Assembly: GCF_022129445.1 (NCBI RefSeq)
Contig: NZ_JADQAQ010000005.1
Span: 11,322-75,321 of the forward strand
Source of the DNA: Photobacterium sp. Ph5
Lineage (GTDB): Bacteria > Pseudomonadota > Gammaproteobacteria > Enterobacterales > Vibrionaceae
Length of the DNA: 64,000 nucleotides
Direction of reading: 5' to 3'
Positions 26,852 to 35,900 of the stretch are shown in pieces. A model generated the notes under the pieces. That model made no database searches. It was not told where the DNA came from and worked only from the letters and a program-made list of their open reading frames with translations. Positions within the stretch are counted from its first letter, which is position 1; every line of letters begins with the position of its first letter. A program made the position numbers and the translations under genes.

Positions 26852-29292
26852 TGATGACACTACGACTAAATAAAGTAGCCTACTGCCTGTTATTATGTAT
26901 GACGCAATCAACAGTCACGGTTAATGCTGAAACATTTGATGCCGCCTTTCTTTCTGAAGGTGATGGTGCAGCAGTGGATCTCTCTTCATTTAGTCGTAGT
27001 TCTATTTTACCTGGCCAATATATCTTTGATATTTACGTTAATGATAAATATTTAACCAATGAAGAGATTGTATTTAAAAATCATGATGACAGCATTGAAC
27101 CTTGTCTTTCATTAGAGGAATTATCTTCATTAGGGTTAGATTTAACGAAGCTGGGTGAGCAACACTTTGATCTTAAAAGTTGTTTTTCTTATAAAGAAAT
27201 TAACGATCTTGGCATTGACGTAGATACTTCAAAACAAGCCCTGTCTATTTCTATTCCTCAAGCATACCTTGATAAAAATGTGAGAGGATTCGTTGATCCT
27301 AGCCGTTGGGATAATGGTATTAATTCAGCATATATGAATTATCATTTATCTGGTCGTAATAGCCGTTATCAAGGCAATGCATCTAATAATTTATCTGCGA
27401 ACGTATTACTCGGAGCTAATTTTAACGAGTGGCGTTACCGCGGTAGTCTTTTTGTTAGTGATATAACTGGCTCACCAGATGTCAATATTAGTAATAACTA
27501 TATTTATAAAGTGATCCCAGCGATTGAATCGAAGCTGAAAGTGGGTGAGTTAAATTCCAGTGGCAGGGTATTCTCTTCTAATCGTTATGATGGGGTTCAG
27601 CTTGTAACTGATAAAAATTTAATGCCAGAAAGTCAGCAAGGTTTTGCCCCTGTGATTAAAGGGATCGCTAAATCGAATGCATTAGTCACTGTAAAACAAG
27701 GTAATAGCACCATTTATCAAACCTCGGTGCAGCCGGGTCCGTTTGTTATTGATGATCTTTATTCAACAGGATCAAGCGGTGACTTACATGTTGAAGTGAA
27801 AGAAGAAGATAATACAGTTAGCTCATTTATTGTCCCTTTTTCAACTTTACCGTCATTGCAACGTGCGGGTCACCTAGGTTACGAAATGAACCTTGGTAAA
27901 TTGAAAGATGCGAATGATCTAAAAGACGGATTATTTTTAGACAGTAATTTTTATTACGGTTTCAATAACACGTTTACCGTGTATAACGCTGTGCAATTAA
28001 ATACCAATTATCAAGCATTATCACTCGGTGTGGCAGCGAATATTGGTCAATTTGGTGCCTTTTCGATTAATACATCCTATGCAAAAAGTCAGTTTGAAAA
28101 CAGTGATGCGGAAGGTGTGTCTACTAGTATTCTTTATTCTAAATCACTAACAAGCACAGGCATGAACGTAAGTTTAGCTGGTTACCGTTATTCATCAAAA
28201 GGGTTTTATGAGCTGTCGGATGTGATCCAAGAAAATAGTACTAAAGATCATATTAATAATAAAAAAGCCAAAGCAAATATTACTGTTAATCAATCACTAG
28301 GAAAATATGGCAGCTTATATACTAACTATTATAAGCAGTCTTATTGGGATGGCAGTAAAGAAAATAATTTCTTAATTGGTTATAACGCAACCATCAAGAA
28401 CGTTACATTGGGTTTATCTTATTCTCAGGTTGACAATGATAGTCAATATTCAAACAGTGATAAGATGATTTCATTGAATGCATCGATTCCAATTAATTAT
28501 ATGGATGATAAAAATACATTATCAACCTCATATGTAAATTACAGTATGGATTCAGATTTAGATGGTCATGTTGCGCATCGTGCTTCGGTCTCTGGGGCGC
28601 TATTAGAAAATAAAGAGTTGCAATACTCAGCCTCAACCCGTGTTGATAGCCGTGATTTTTCGGGCAACGTGAATTTAAATTATTCCTCATCTCATGCGGA
28701 ATATGATGTTGGTTACTCGAAAAATGGTGATAGCCAAACTATAAACTATTCCATGAAAGGCGGCATTATTCTCCATGAGGGGGGGATCACCTTTGGGCAA
28801 AACGTGGGTAACACCAGTGTATTAGTGTCTACGAATGGCGTGGCTAATGTACCGCTTTATAACCAACGTAATGTTGTTACAGATAGTCAGGGTTATGCCA
28901 TTGTTTCTTATGCTCGTCCATATAAAGAAAATACGGTTGAGGTTGATGTTAACCACCTTGATGATAACTTGGAAATTGAAAAATCAGTGAAGAAAGCCGT
29001 ACCAACTGATGGTGCGATTGCTCAATTAACCTTTGATATTAAGAAAGGTTATAAGGCCCTGATCAACGTTAAATATCAAGGGAAGTGGTTACCATTTGGC
29101 AGTTCGGTATTAGATAAAGACAATAACCAAGCATCCATTGTGGGTGATGAAGGTAAAATTTATTTATCTGGCTTGCAAGAGAAACAATCTTACCAAATTC
29201 AATGGGGACGTGATAAATCATGTCAATTAGATATTGAATTAAACGATCTTAAAGAAGGGCGTATTTATTATGGGCAGAAAGATTGTATCTAA
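26851..29292 (+). CDS. Outer-membrane usher (FimD/PapC family)
   Basis: The 813-residue product is the beta-barrel assembly platform and pore for the pilus. It has a signal peptide and the usher N-domain (FDAAFLSEGDGAAVDLSSFSR). The barrel includes the family stretches PGQYIFDIYVND and PESQQGFAPVIKGIAKSNALV. The plug region has YQTSVQPGPFVIDDLYSTG, and the C-terminal domains end CQLDIEL...GRIYYGQKDC with a conserved cysteine pair. Slightly shorter than E. coli FimD (about 830-880). ATG overlaps the chaperone stop (TAATG); the last 23 bp overlap the next pilin gene. Confidence 0.95.
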   Translation: MMTLRLNKVAYCLLLCMTQSTVTVNAETFDAAFLSEGDGAAVDLSSFSRSSILPGQYIFDIYVNDKYLTNEEIVFKNHDDSIEPCLSLEELSSLGLDLTKLGEQHFDLKSCFSYKEINDLGIDVDTSKQALSISIPQAYLDKNVRGFVDPSRWDNGINSAYMNYHLSGRNSRYQGNASNNLSANVLLGANFNEWRYRGSLFVSDITGSPDVNISNNYIYKVIPAIESKLKVGELNSSGRVFSSNRYDGVQLVTDKNLMPESQQGFAPVIKGIAKSNALVTVKQGNSTIYQTSVQPGPFVIDDLYSTGSSGDLHVEVKEEDNTVSSFIVPFSTLPSLQRAGHLGYEMNLGKLKDANDLKDGLFLDSNFYYGFNNTFTVYNAVQLNTNYQALSLGVAANIGQFGAFSINTSYAKSQFENSDAEGVSTSILYSKSLTSTGMNVSLAGYRYSSKGFYELSDVIQENSTKDHINNKKAKANITVNQSLGKYGSLYTNYYKQSYWDGSKENNFLIGYNATIKNVTLGLSYSQVDNDSQYSNSDKMISLNASIPINYMDDKNTLSTSYVNYSMDSDLDGHVAHRASVSGALLENKELQYSASTRVDSRDFSGNVNLNYSSSHAEYDVGYSKNGDSQTINYSMKGGIILHEGGITFGQNVGNTSVLVSTNGVANVPLYNQRNVVTDSQGYAIVSYARPYKENTVEVDVNHLDDNLEIEKSVKKAVPTDGAIAQLTFDIKKGYKALINVKYQGKWLPFGSSVLDKDNNQASIVGDEGKIYLSGLQEKQSYQIQWGRDKSCQLDIELNDLKEGRIYYGQKDCI

Positions 29293-29785
29293 ACTTATTA
29301 TGTTATTGGTCTTATTTTCATCGAATTGTTTTGCTTACGATGTTTTGATCAATATCAATGGCCGTATTATTGAGAATACATGTACGATATCTCCATTAGA
29401 TCAAAATAAATTAGTGTCATTTGGCACAGTAGATAAAAAAGAATTTGGTTCAGTAGGGGATCAAATCAAAAGAACACCAATCACGATTAATTTTGAAAAT
29501 TGCAGTGAAAGTATTCAGGCTGTGAAACTTAATTTAAAAGGTGATGCAGATAAAACGGATGTTAATACATTAAATATTAATGGTGATGCAGATATGGGTT
29601 TTAGCATTGCTTTTTTCACTCCAAATGATGAGCAGATAAAATTAAATGGTAGTAGTGAAGTTATTAATTTTGATTCTAGTGATAGTCAATCTATTACTTT
29701 TTCCGCTTCGTTAAAGAAAACAGAAACAGATGTTGCTGAAGGTGCTTTTTCTGCAACAGCGACATTAGAGGTTGAATATTTATAA
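29270..29785 (+). CDS. Fimbrial subunit (FimF/G-like adaptor)
   Basis: A 171-residue pilin with a signal peptide (hydrophobic MLLVLFSSNCFA) and the pattern VLININGRIIENTCTISP, a second cysteine near residue 75 (FENCSES), and a C-terminal strand ATLEVEYL. It overlaps the usher end by 23 bp and precedes the putative adhesin, the position of tip adaptor subunits in type 1 operons. Adaptor function is inferred from position. Confidence 0.85.
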   Translation: MGRKIVSKLIMLLVLFSSNCFAYDVLININGRIIENTCTISPLDQNKLVSFGTVDKKEFGSVGDQIKRTPITINFENCSESIQAVKLNLKGDADKTDVNTLNINGDADMGFSIAFFTPNDEQIKLNGSSEVINFDSSDSQSITFSASLKKTETDVAEGAFSATATLEVEYL

Positions 29786-29786
29786 A

Positions 29787-30833
29787 ATGAAAAAAATACT
29801 ATTATGTATATGTTTGTTTATATCTTGTCCTGTTTTAGCTAGTAATATTATTAACCACTCCGATGAGCAATTAGGTGCGATCCCATTACATATAGATCCA
29901 TCGGCTAACTTTGCTGCATTAAAAGGTAAACCCATAAATGGCGTATATTCATATACTCAATCAACACTCGATGATCCTACTTTTAAGTGTTCAAATAATG
30001 ATAAATGTATTGTTAAAGGATATCTAGCTCAGTTGTTAGGTGTTGCCGTACCTGGCATTAGTTACGTGGATGATGAAGGTAATAGTCATGCAGTGTATCC
30101 AACTAATGTAACGGGAATTGGTTTCTCTGTTAGTGCTATAGATGAAAAAACAGCTACTTATAAACCATTACAAGCAAATACTCCGTTAGTGATACATGAA
30201 GGGGCAACAAGTAAGTTAACTTTTAGTGTTAGGCTTATTTACATTTATACAGGGGATCCTATCAGTGCGGGAAGTCATATTATTTCAGGATTGCCAAATT
30301 TTGATGAAGTTGCGAGGCTCTATGCTGATACCAGTGATAGTAAAAATGAAAACGTGCCTGTTATTATTGGTAAAGGTGACGTTATCGTTAATGCACATTC
30401 TTGTGAGATTTCATCAGAGAAAGAATTTACGCTAGATCTTGGTGAGCACAATATTAACGAATTTCCTTCTGTTGGCTCATTGGCTGAAGGTAAAAGCCTA
30501 TCAGTTCGGTTGAGTTGCAAGAATGAAACGGTTGTATCTGCTGTGATGACAGATCAATCATCTCCAGGTAACACATCTAATACTTTAACATTAACCGATA
30601 CTTCAACAGCGAAAGGGGTTGGTATTCAGTTTTTCCACAAGGATGATCCTAAAGCGATTGTTTACGGGCCTGATAATAATACGGCTGATCAATCGAATAA
30701 ATGGTATATAGCAACCGCAGATAAAGATGAAGATTTAATTGATGTGAATCTTACTGCGAAATATGTACGAACAGGCGATATCACTGTTGGGGAAGCATCA
30801 GGAATTGCGAGTGTCACATTTATTTATGAGTAA
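29787..30833 (+). CDS. Putative two-domain tip adhesin
   Basis: The 348-residue product has a signal peptide (MKKILLCICLFISCPVLA), an N-terminal domain of about 180 residues with one cysteine pair (KCSNNDKC), and a C-terminal pilin domain. That domain starts near residue 195 (VNAHSCEISSEKEFTLDLG) and ends GIASVTFIYE. This two-domain layout and the terminal position match FimH-type adhesins. The N-terminal domain is not recognisable as a known lectin, so the receptor is unknown. ATG at 29787 lies 1 nt after the preceding stop. Confidence 0.8.
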   Translation: MKKILLCICLFISCPVLASNIINHSDEQLGAIPLHIDPSANFAALKGKPINGVYSYTQSTLDDPTFKCSNNDKCIVKGYLAQLLGVAVPGISYVDDEGNSHAVYPTNVTGIGFSVSAIDEKTATYKPLQANTPLVIHEGATSKLTFSVRLIYIYTGDPISAGSHIISGLPNFDEVARLYADTSDSKNENVPVIIGKGDVIVNAHSCEISSEKEFTLDLGEHNINEFPSVGSLAEGKSLSVRLSCKNETVVSAVMTDQSSPGNTSNTLTLTDTSTAKGVGIQFFHKDDPKAIVYGPDNNTADQSNKWYIATADKDEDLIDVNLTAKYVRTGDITVGEASGIASVTFIYE

Positions 30834-30836
30834 CGT

Positions 30837-31589
30837 TTGGCTGTGATTAATGCGCAATTTTTTTATAAACAATGGGTTAAGCGAGAGATTAAAAGGAACG
30901 TATATGTTCCTTTTTTTCAAGGTATTTATAATTTTGAAAAAAGATCTATAAAAGGTATGGAGGTATTAGCACGAAAAAAGGTAAAGGGAAGATATTTGTC
31001 TCCAGCTGCTTTCTTATCTGAGATTGAAAGTTCTGAATTAATGAGTGAATTTACACAGTCTATTATTTATCAGTCGCTGACGTTACTTAATAATATCAAC
31101 ATATCTAATACGCTAGATATTAGTATTAATGTTCCCCCCTCATTAATTGAAGAGCAATCGTTTATTCAATTTATACAAACCAAGGTGGTGGGTTGCTATG
31201 ATGCAGATAAATTTAATCTCATTTTAGAACTGACAGAAAGTTCTAGAATTACGAATAGAACCATATTCACCAAGAATATTAAGTTACTTCAAAAATATGG
31301 TCTTAAGTTTTATATCGACGATTTTGGCAAAGATTATTGTGACTTTGATACTTATTTTTCTGACTTAAAGATAAAAGATATAAAGATTGATAGGTCGATT
31401 GTTAATGGCTCGCAGAATACACTACAAGCCGTGATTAACTTTGCGGATACGCTTTCAGCTGATCTGATAGCAGAGGGGGTTGAAACTCGAGAGAAATCGC
31501 AAGAGTTACTTAAGCTGGGTATTAAACATCACCAAGGTTTTCTATATTCAAAACCATCAGTAATAGAAAAAGTAGCACTAAGTATTTAG
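30837..31589 (+). CDS. Cytoplasmic EAL phosphodiesterase of the pilus operon
   Basis: A 250-residue stand-alone EAL domain with no membrane or sensor part. Catalytic elements are kept: EVLARK (EAL motif), ISINVPP, LELTES, IDDFGKDY, IKIDRS, IAEGVET and HHQGFLYSKP, so it should hydrolyse c-di-GMP. It begins 3 nt after the adhesin stop, probably at TTG 30837 or GTG 30843, and therefore belongs to the pilus transcript. Klebsiella MrkJ, a stand-alone EAL protein next to type 3 fimbriae genes, is a known parallel. Its stop lies inside a terminator hairpin. Confidence 0.88.
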   Translation: MAVINAQFFYKQWVKREIKRNVYVPFFQGIYNFEKRSIKGMEVLARKKVKGRYLSPAAFLSEIESSELMSEFTQSIIYQSLTLLNNINISNTLDISINVPPSLIEEQSFIQFIQTKVVGCYDADKFNLILELTESSRITNRTIFTKNIKLLQKYGLKFYIDDFGKDYCDFDTYFSDLKIKDIKIDRSIVNGSQNTLQAVINFADTLSADLIAEGVETREKSQELLKLGIKHHQGFLYSKPSVIEKVALSI

Positions 31590-31599
31590 TGCTTTTTTT
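31574..31599 (+). terminator. Terminator overlapping the EAL stop codon
   Basis: AGCACTAA-GTAT-TTAGTGCT stem followed by seven T. The hairpin spans the EAL stop and the 3' end of the convergent gene (4-nt overlap) and may act in both directions, since the minus strand also shows a T-rich stretch after it. Confidence 0.9.
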
Positions 31600-32029
31600 G
31601 ATTGTGTACGATTAAATTTTTAATATGATAAGACCTTTTTATAAGTTCCTTATCAAAAAGCGTGAACTCTATTCTATCATCGTATTTAAAAAATGGAGCG
31701 ATATTTACTCCTCGATTCAACACATCTGTATTTAACGTTTCTCCTTTTAAGTGGTAGTTGATCATTTTTTCATTGAGTTTTATCAGCGCACTTTTAGTAC
31801 CATAGTTTAAGTACAAACCACTATTATGCCGAATACTACCATCGGGAAAGTAATGGTATAGATCGTAGATACCATTCTTACATATAAACTTGAACTCACG
31901 TTCAGGTAGAACAATCTTTCCCTCAGCGGTATAAGCACATTGGTTTCCATTATAAAAAGCAGGAATTAGTAAATATAATGGAATGAAAAAAATAAAAATA
32001 TTGATATATAAGAAAGTTTTATTATTCAT
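31586..32029 (-). CDS. Small membrane-anchored protein, ToxS-like position
   Basis: A 147-residue protein with one N-terminal membrane helix (about residues 7-26) and a periplasmic remainder holding two cysteines (NQCAY and FICKNG), so a disulfide is possible. I see no clear family match. It starts in the stop of the upstream membrane winged-helix gene (TAATG), as ToxS follows ToxR and TcpH follows TcpP. By that analogy it may stabilise the regulator. Very AT-rich. Confidence 0.6.
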   Translation of the reverse strand: MNNKTFLYINIFIFFIPLYLLIPAFYNGNQCAYTAEGKIVLPEREFKFICKNGIYDLYHYFPDGSIRHNSGLYLNYGTKSALIKLNEKMINYHLKGETLNTDVLNRGVNIAPFFKYDDRIEFTLFDKELIKRSYHIKNLIVHNQKKH

Positions 32030-32514
32030 TAGTAAAATAATTTATAGATATATTTAGATACCATAAAGCTGCATAAGATATTTATCATAGTAAGCATGCT
32101 CAATATAGTAAAGCTTAGTTTTGATATGGTTTTTATGGTGCTGTTATTTTCAATTATATCTTCACTGGTTGGGTCATGAATTGATTCCTGAGTATCTTTA
32201 AATGATGCATTAAATATATATCCAATAGTAGGTACAGTATTTATTGATAAGTTGCTATCAATATCATTAGCAAGAAAAATTTTTCTTATATTAGCAACTG
32301 CAACATTTAGGGAGCTCATACTTACTGATTTATATGGCCATCCAATATTAATCAGTTCCTTACGCGTTATTTCTTGATTTATATTGTGAGTAAAGTGTCC
32401 CATAATGTTTAATTCAGCCGTAGATAATTTAGATAGATCTATCTTTTTATTATATTTTTCAGAAATAATGATAATTGCTCGTTCATTTTTTGAAAAGGTG
32501 ATATTAGCAGACAT
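32029..32514 (-). CDS. ToxR-like membrane winged-helix regulator
   Basis: The 161-residue product has an N-terminal OmpR/ToxR-type winged-helix domain (about residues 5-105). The helix-turn-helix region is TRKELINIGWPYKSVSMSSLNVAVANIRKIF and the wing is SINTVPTIGYIF. A linker and one membrane helix near residues 130-155 follow, with almost no periplasmic part. This is the layout of ToxR/TcpP/CadC regulators, but with a minimal periplasmic end. It is coupled to the small membrane gene after it, is convergent with the pilus operon and divergent from the giant repeat-protein gene, so either could be its target. Confidence 0.8.
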   Translation of the reverse strand: MSANITFSKNERAIIIISEKYNKKIDLSKLSTAELNIMGHFTHNINQEITRKELINIGWPYKSVSMSSLNVAVANIRKIFLANDIDSNLSINTVPTIGYIFNASFKDTQESIHDPTSEDIIENNSTIKTISKLSFTILSMLTMINILCSFMVSKYIYKLFY

Positions 32515-32947
32515 ATTTATTCGCCATTGATTTGATGTAATATTATATAAGCTAAATTACTTATATTCTAGATGTGTGTATATAAAATTATAAAAAATAT
32601 TGTATATATTATCCTTTGTAATTACATGTTTTTTAGTTGTTGTAAATGACTTTTTAACCAGATTTTTTTTGGTATTAACACTTATTAAATTTGATTTTTT
32701 GCTTTGTTAGTTTCTTTAATTTAGCTTTTTTTATTTTAATTTAAGTTAGCATTTGTTTGTAAAGTCTTGTTTTTGTTGGTTAATATTTTTTGTTTGATGG
32801 TTGTGTTCCCAGTTTAAAAGTGCTTTTAAAAAATGACGGCTTGTTCTGATTTTTCAATTCATTATTATTCATAACATATGAGTTAACCCTGTATCTTTCT
32901 CTTGTTAATGTTTATTCATAGGGGCACCTAGTCAGCATTAATAAGGT
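32515..32947. promoter_or_regulatory. Divergent region between ToxR-like gene and giant exoprotein
   Basis: About 430 very AT-rich bases with T-rich tracts, compatible with H-NS binding. It must hold the promoters of both flanking genes. At 32878-32890 is ATGAGTTAACCCT, repeated exactly upstream of the barrel gene. No terminator or small gene is seen. Confidence 0.55.
32878..32890 (+). promoter_or_regulatory. Shared 13-bp motif, copy 1
   Basis: ATGAGTTAACCCT, 57 bp before the GTG of the giant gene. Identical to 44635-44647 upstream of the barrel gene. Contains the palindrome GTTAAC. Role as a regulator site is inferred. Confidence 0.5.
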
Positions 32948-35900
32948 GTGAAAATAATTAATAAGAAGATATACGGAAAGCTTATGCCTTTGTTATCAAC
33001 ATTAGTAAGATTCATATTATCTTTATTGATATGTATAACTGGTTTATCTGTGCTTCCTGCACAAGCTAATATTACCGATGATTTGGTGGTAACAATAAGT
33101 GCACCAAAGAATTATGATGCAGGTTCATCAGTTAAATATACATTAACCATTAAAAATAATTCTGAAGTTACTACTTATAAAAATATAAAGTTAAATGCAT
33201 CAATTGCAGATATCACTACGATGCTTGATTCCGGAGAAGAAGGTAATGCCTTTTCTTCTGTTTCTAATAAAGTCGATACTATTGGTGATAATAGTGATGC
33301 TGGTGTATTTAATACTTCTGGAAATCTAGCGTCGACAAATATTATTGTTGCTCCTTCTGAGTCAATTACTTATATCATTACAGCTAAGACTGTTGAAAAT
33401 GCTATCGGCGATATTAATACCAGTGATCATGTTTCATTTAAAAAGGGTTTCTGGTTTAAAAAGGAATTAGATGCGGTTGTCACTCAATATCTACAGCCAG
33501 ATCTTTCTATTACTAAAACCGTTGCTAATACGGCATATCAAACAGGGAAGAAAATTACCTATACTGTTGTGGTTGAAAATGCTGCTCATGCAGGTACTGC
33601 ACGTCATTATCATGTGATTGATACGCTTTCATCTATCCAGTCACAAGCGGCAAATAATAATATCGACGACAATAATAACTGGTCACATACCGATGAAGAT
33701 AAGTCTAACCCATTTACAACGTGGGATATTGCTGTTGCTGTTGAAAACGGTGCTGACTCTTCATTATCTTCTCCTCTTAAAGATACTGATCTTGATGACA
33801 CAGTGACATTACCTGCAAAGGGTAAAATTACCTATACAGTGACAGCGACAACAACAACTGTTGCTATTGCAGAGATCAGTAATAAAGCGCTGTTGCTTGA
33901 TGCAAAAAAACAACAAATTGCTGAAACGGCATTAGTGAATACAAATACCCAGCTTGTAAATACGACACAGAATACGAAAAGAGTGATTGAAAGTGAGTAT
34001 TCACCGGGTAACGAAATCACTTATAAATTAAGAGTTAAAAATACAGATAAGCATAAGTTTGCTAATAACATCAGTTTATTAGATAAGCTGATGACATGTC
34101 CTACCACTACGCAATCGACAGGTGCAGATGAGGCGCCATTTGAGTATTGGTATATCGACAGTATTGATGCAGAAAATACTGCTAAAGGTACTGATGCAGG
34201 TGTTGCTGCGAATAACCCGTCGGCACATCGAACGGATAACATTAACTTTGTGGTCGATTTAGCGCCAAATTCTTATATCGAATATACGATCAAAGCAAAA
34301 GTGAAAGACACCACGATTGGACATATTCAAGATTCTAATGCTTGTGGTGATGACTTTGATGAATCTGGCTCTGGTATTGATATGCCAAAGGGTAAGATCC
34401 AAATTAAGAAATCGGTAGATCAAGACAAGTTCACTCCGGGTGAAGATATTACTTATACCATTGAAGTAAAAAACCCATCGAATGGTTTGTTACTTGATAT
34501 TCCTGTGGTTGATAAATTAAATGAAATCACGGCAGAGAATGCTGACGGTAAGATGGTATATCCATTTGTTGAAGGGAGTATTCGTGTAACTACAGATCAA
34601 GGTAAACATTCAAACCCTGATGTTAATGGTGATTTAAATAAAAATCCTATTGATGTAAAAGCAACTATTTTTCCGAATGAGTCGGTGAAATACATTGTTA
34701 CCGCTAAAACCAAGCAAGACATTGTCGGTGTTATCTCTAATACGGCTTATGCAGGTGAAGGAACACAACAAGGTAAATCGACTGTTATTACTACGCCTCG
34801 TTTAGAAAATTTAAACATAGAGAAGCATGTTAAAGGTGCAAATAGTGATGGATGGCGTGCGTACGGTTATAAGGATGATGAGTTTACTTACACCATTAAA
34901 GTCACGAACCCAGCACCTGCGGGCTTTGCTCAAAATGTCACAGTGACGGATGCTATATCTCAAATAAAAGCAGAGTTACTTGAAAAAGCGGGTGAAGAAG
35001 TACCTGTATTCACGTCATGGACAGTATCTACAGCTACTGACGGTGGGGCGGAAGTTGTTACAGCGCCTGAAAATAATAAAGATTTAGAGAGTGTTATTAA
35101 TGTTCCAGCTGATAGTTCGGTAACATTTACTGTAACTGCCAATATTGACCCACGTCGTAAAGATCACGTGATTTGGGGCAAGTTTACTAACCAAGCACAA
35201 GCTAAATTGGCACGTACAGGCGAAGTTATCAAAACAGCTAACGTTGATGTTGTTCCTGCTGAACCTCGTTTACGTTTGCGTAAGTTAGTGTCGAACAGTG
35301 TTTATACGGTTGGACAACCACTTGAGTACACCATTGATATTCAAAATTATGATCGTGATGGTTATGTGAATGATGGTCGTGTATCTGATTCAATTTCATC
35401 ATTGAGTATTTTTGATCAATGGAAAGTTTGGTGGGAAGTCATTGATGATGAAAAGAACCCTGCAACCACTGATCGTGGACAAGGAACAGAACTATTTGGT
35501 TACCCAACCACAGAAGCAAGTGCGAGTGAAAGTACCAAAGATATTAATAATGCTCGCTTTGATTTAGCACCGCATCAAACATTACGTATTCATGTAAAAG
35601 GCTTAGTGTCTGAAAAGGCAGTTGGTAAAGGTAAGATCACTAACGTTGTAACTGCAACGGATAATGCAGGTGATCATTTTGATGCCTCTGTTGATGTCAA
35701 TGAAGATAATACATCGGTCAATAGCATTAGTATCTACAAATACGGTGATCCTGACTTTAAACGTTATCACCCAGGTGACAAGTACACTTGGACGGTACGT
35801 GTTGTAAATAACAGTGCGAATGCTGTCGACAATGTTGTAGTGAACGACAAGATCATCGGTATAGATGTTTTGCTAGCTAATAACGGCGACAACAAGTATG

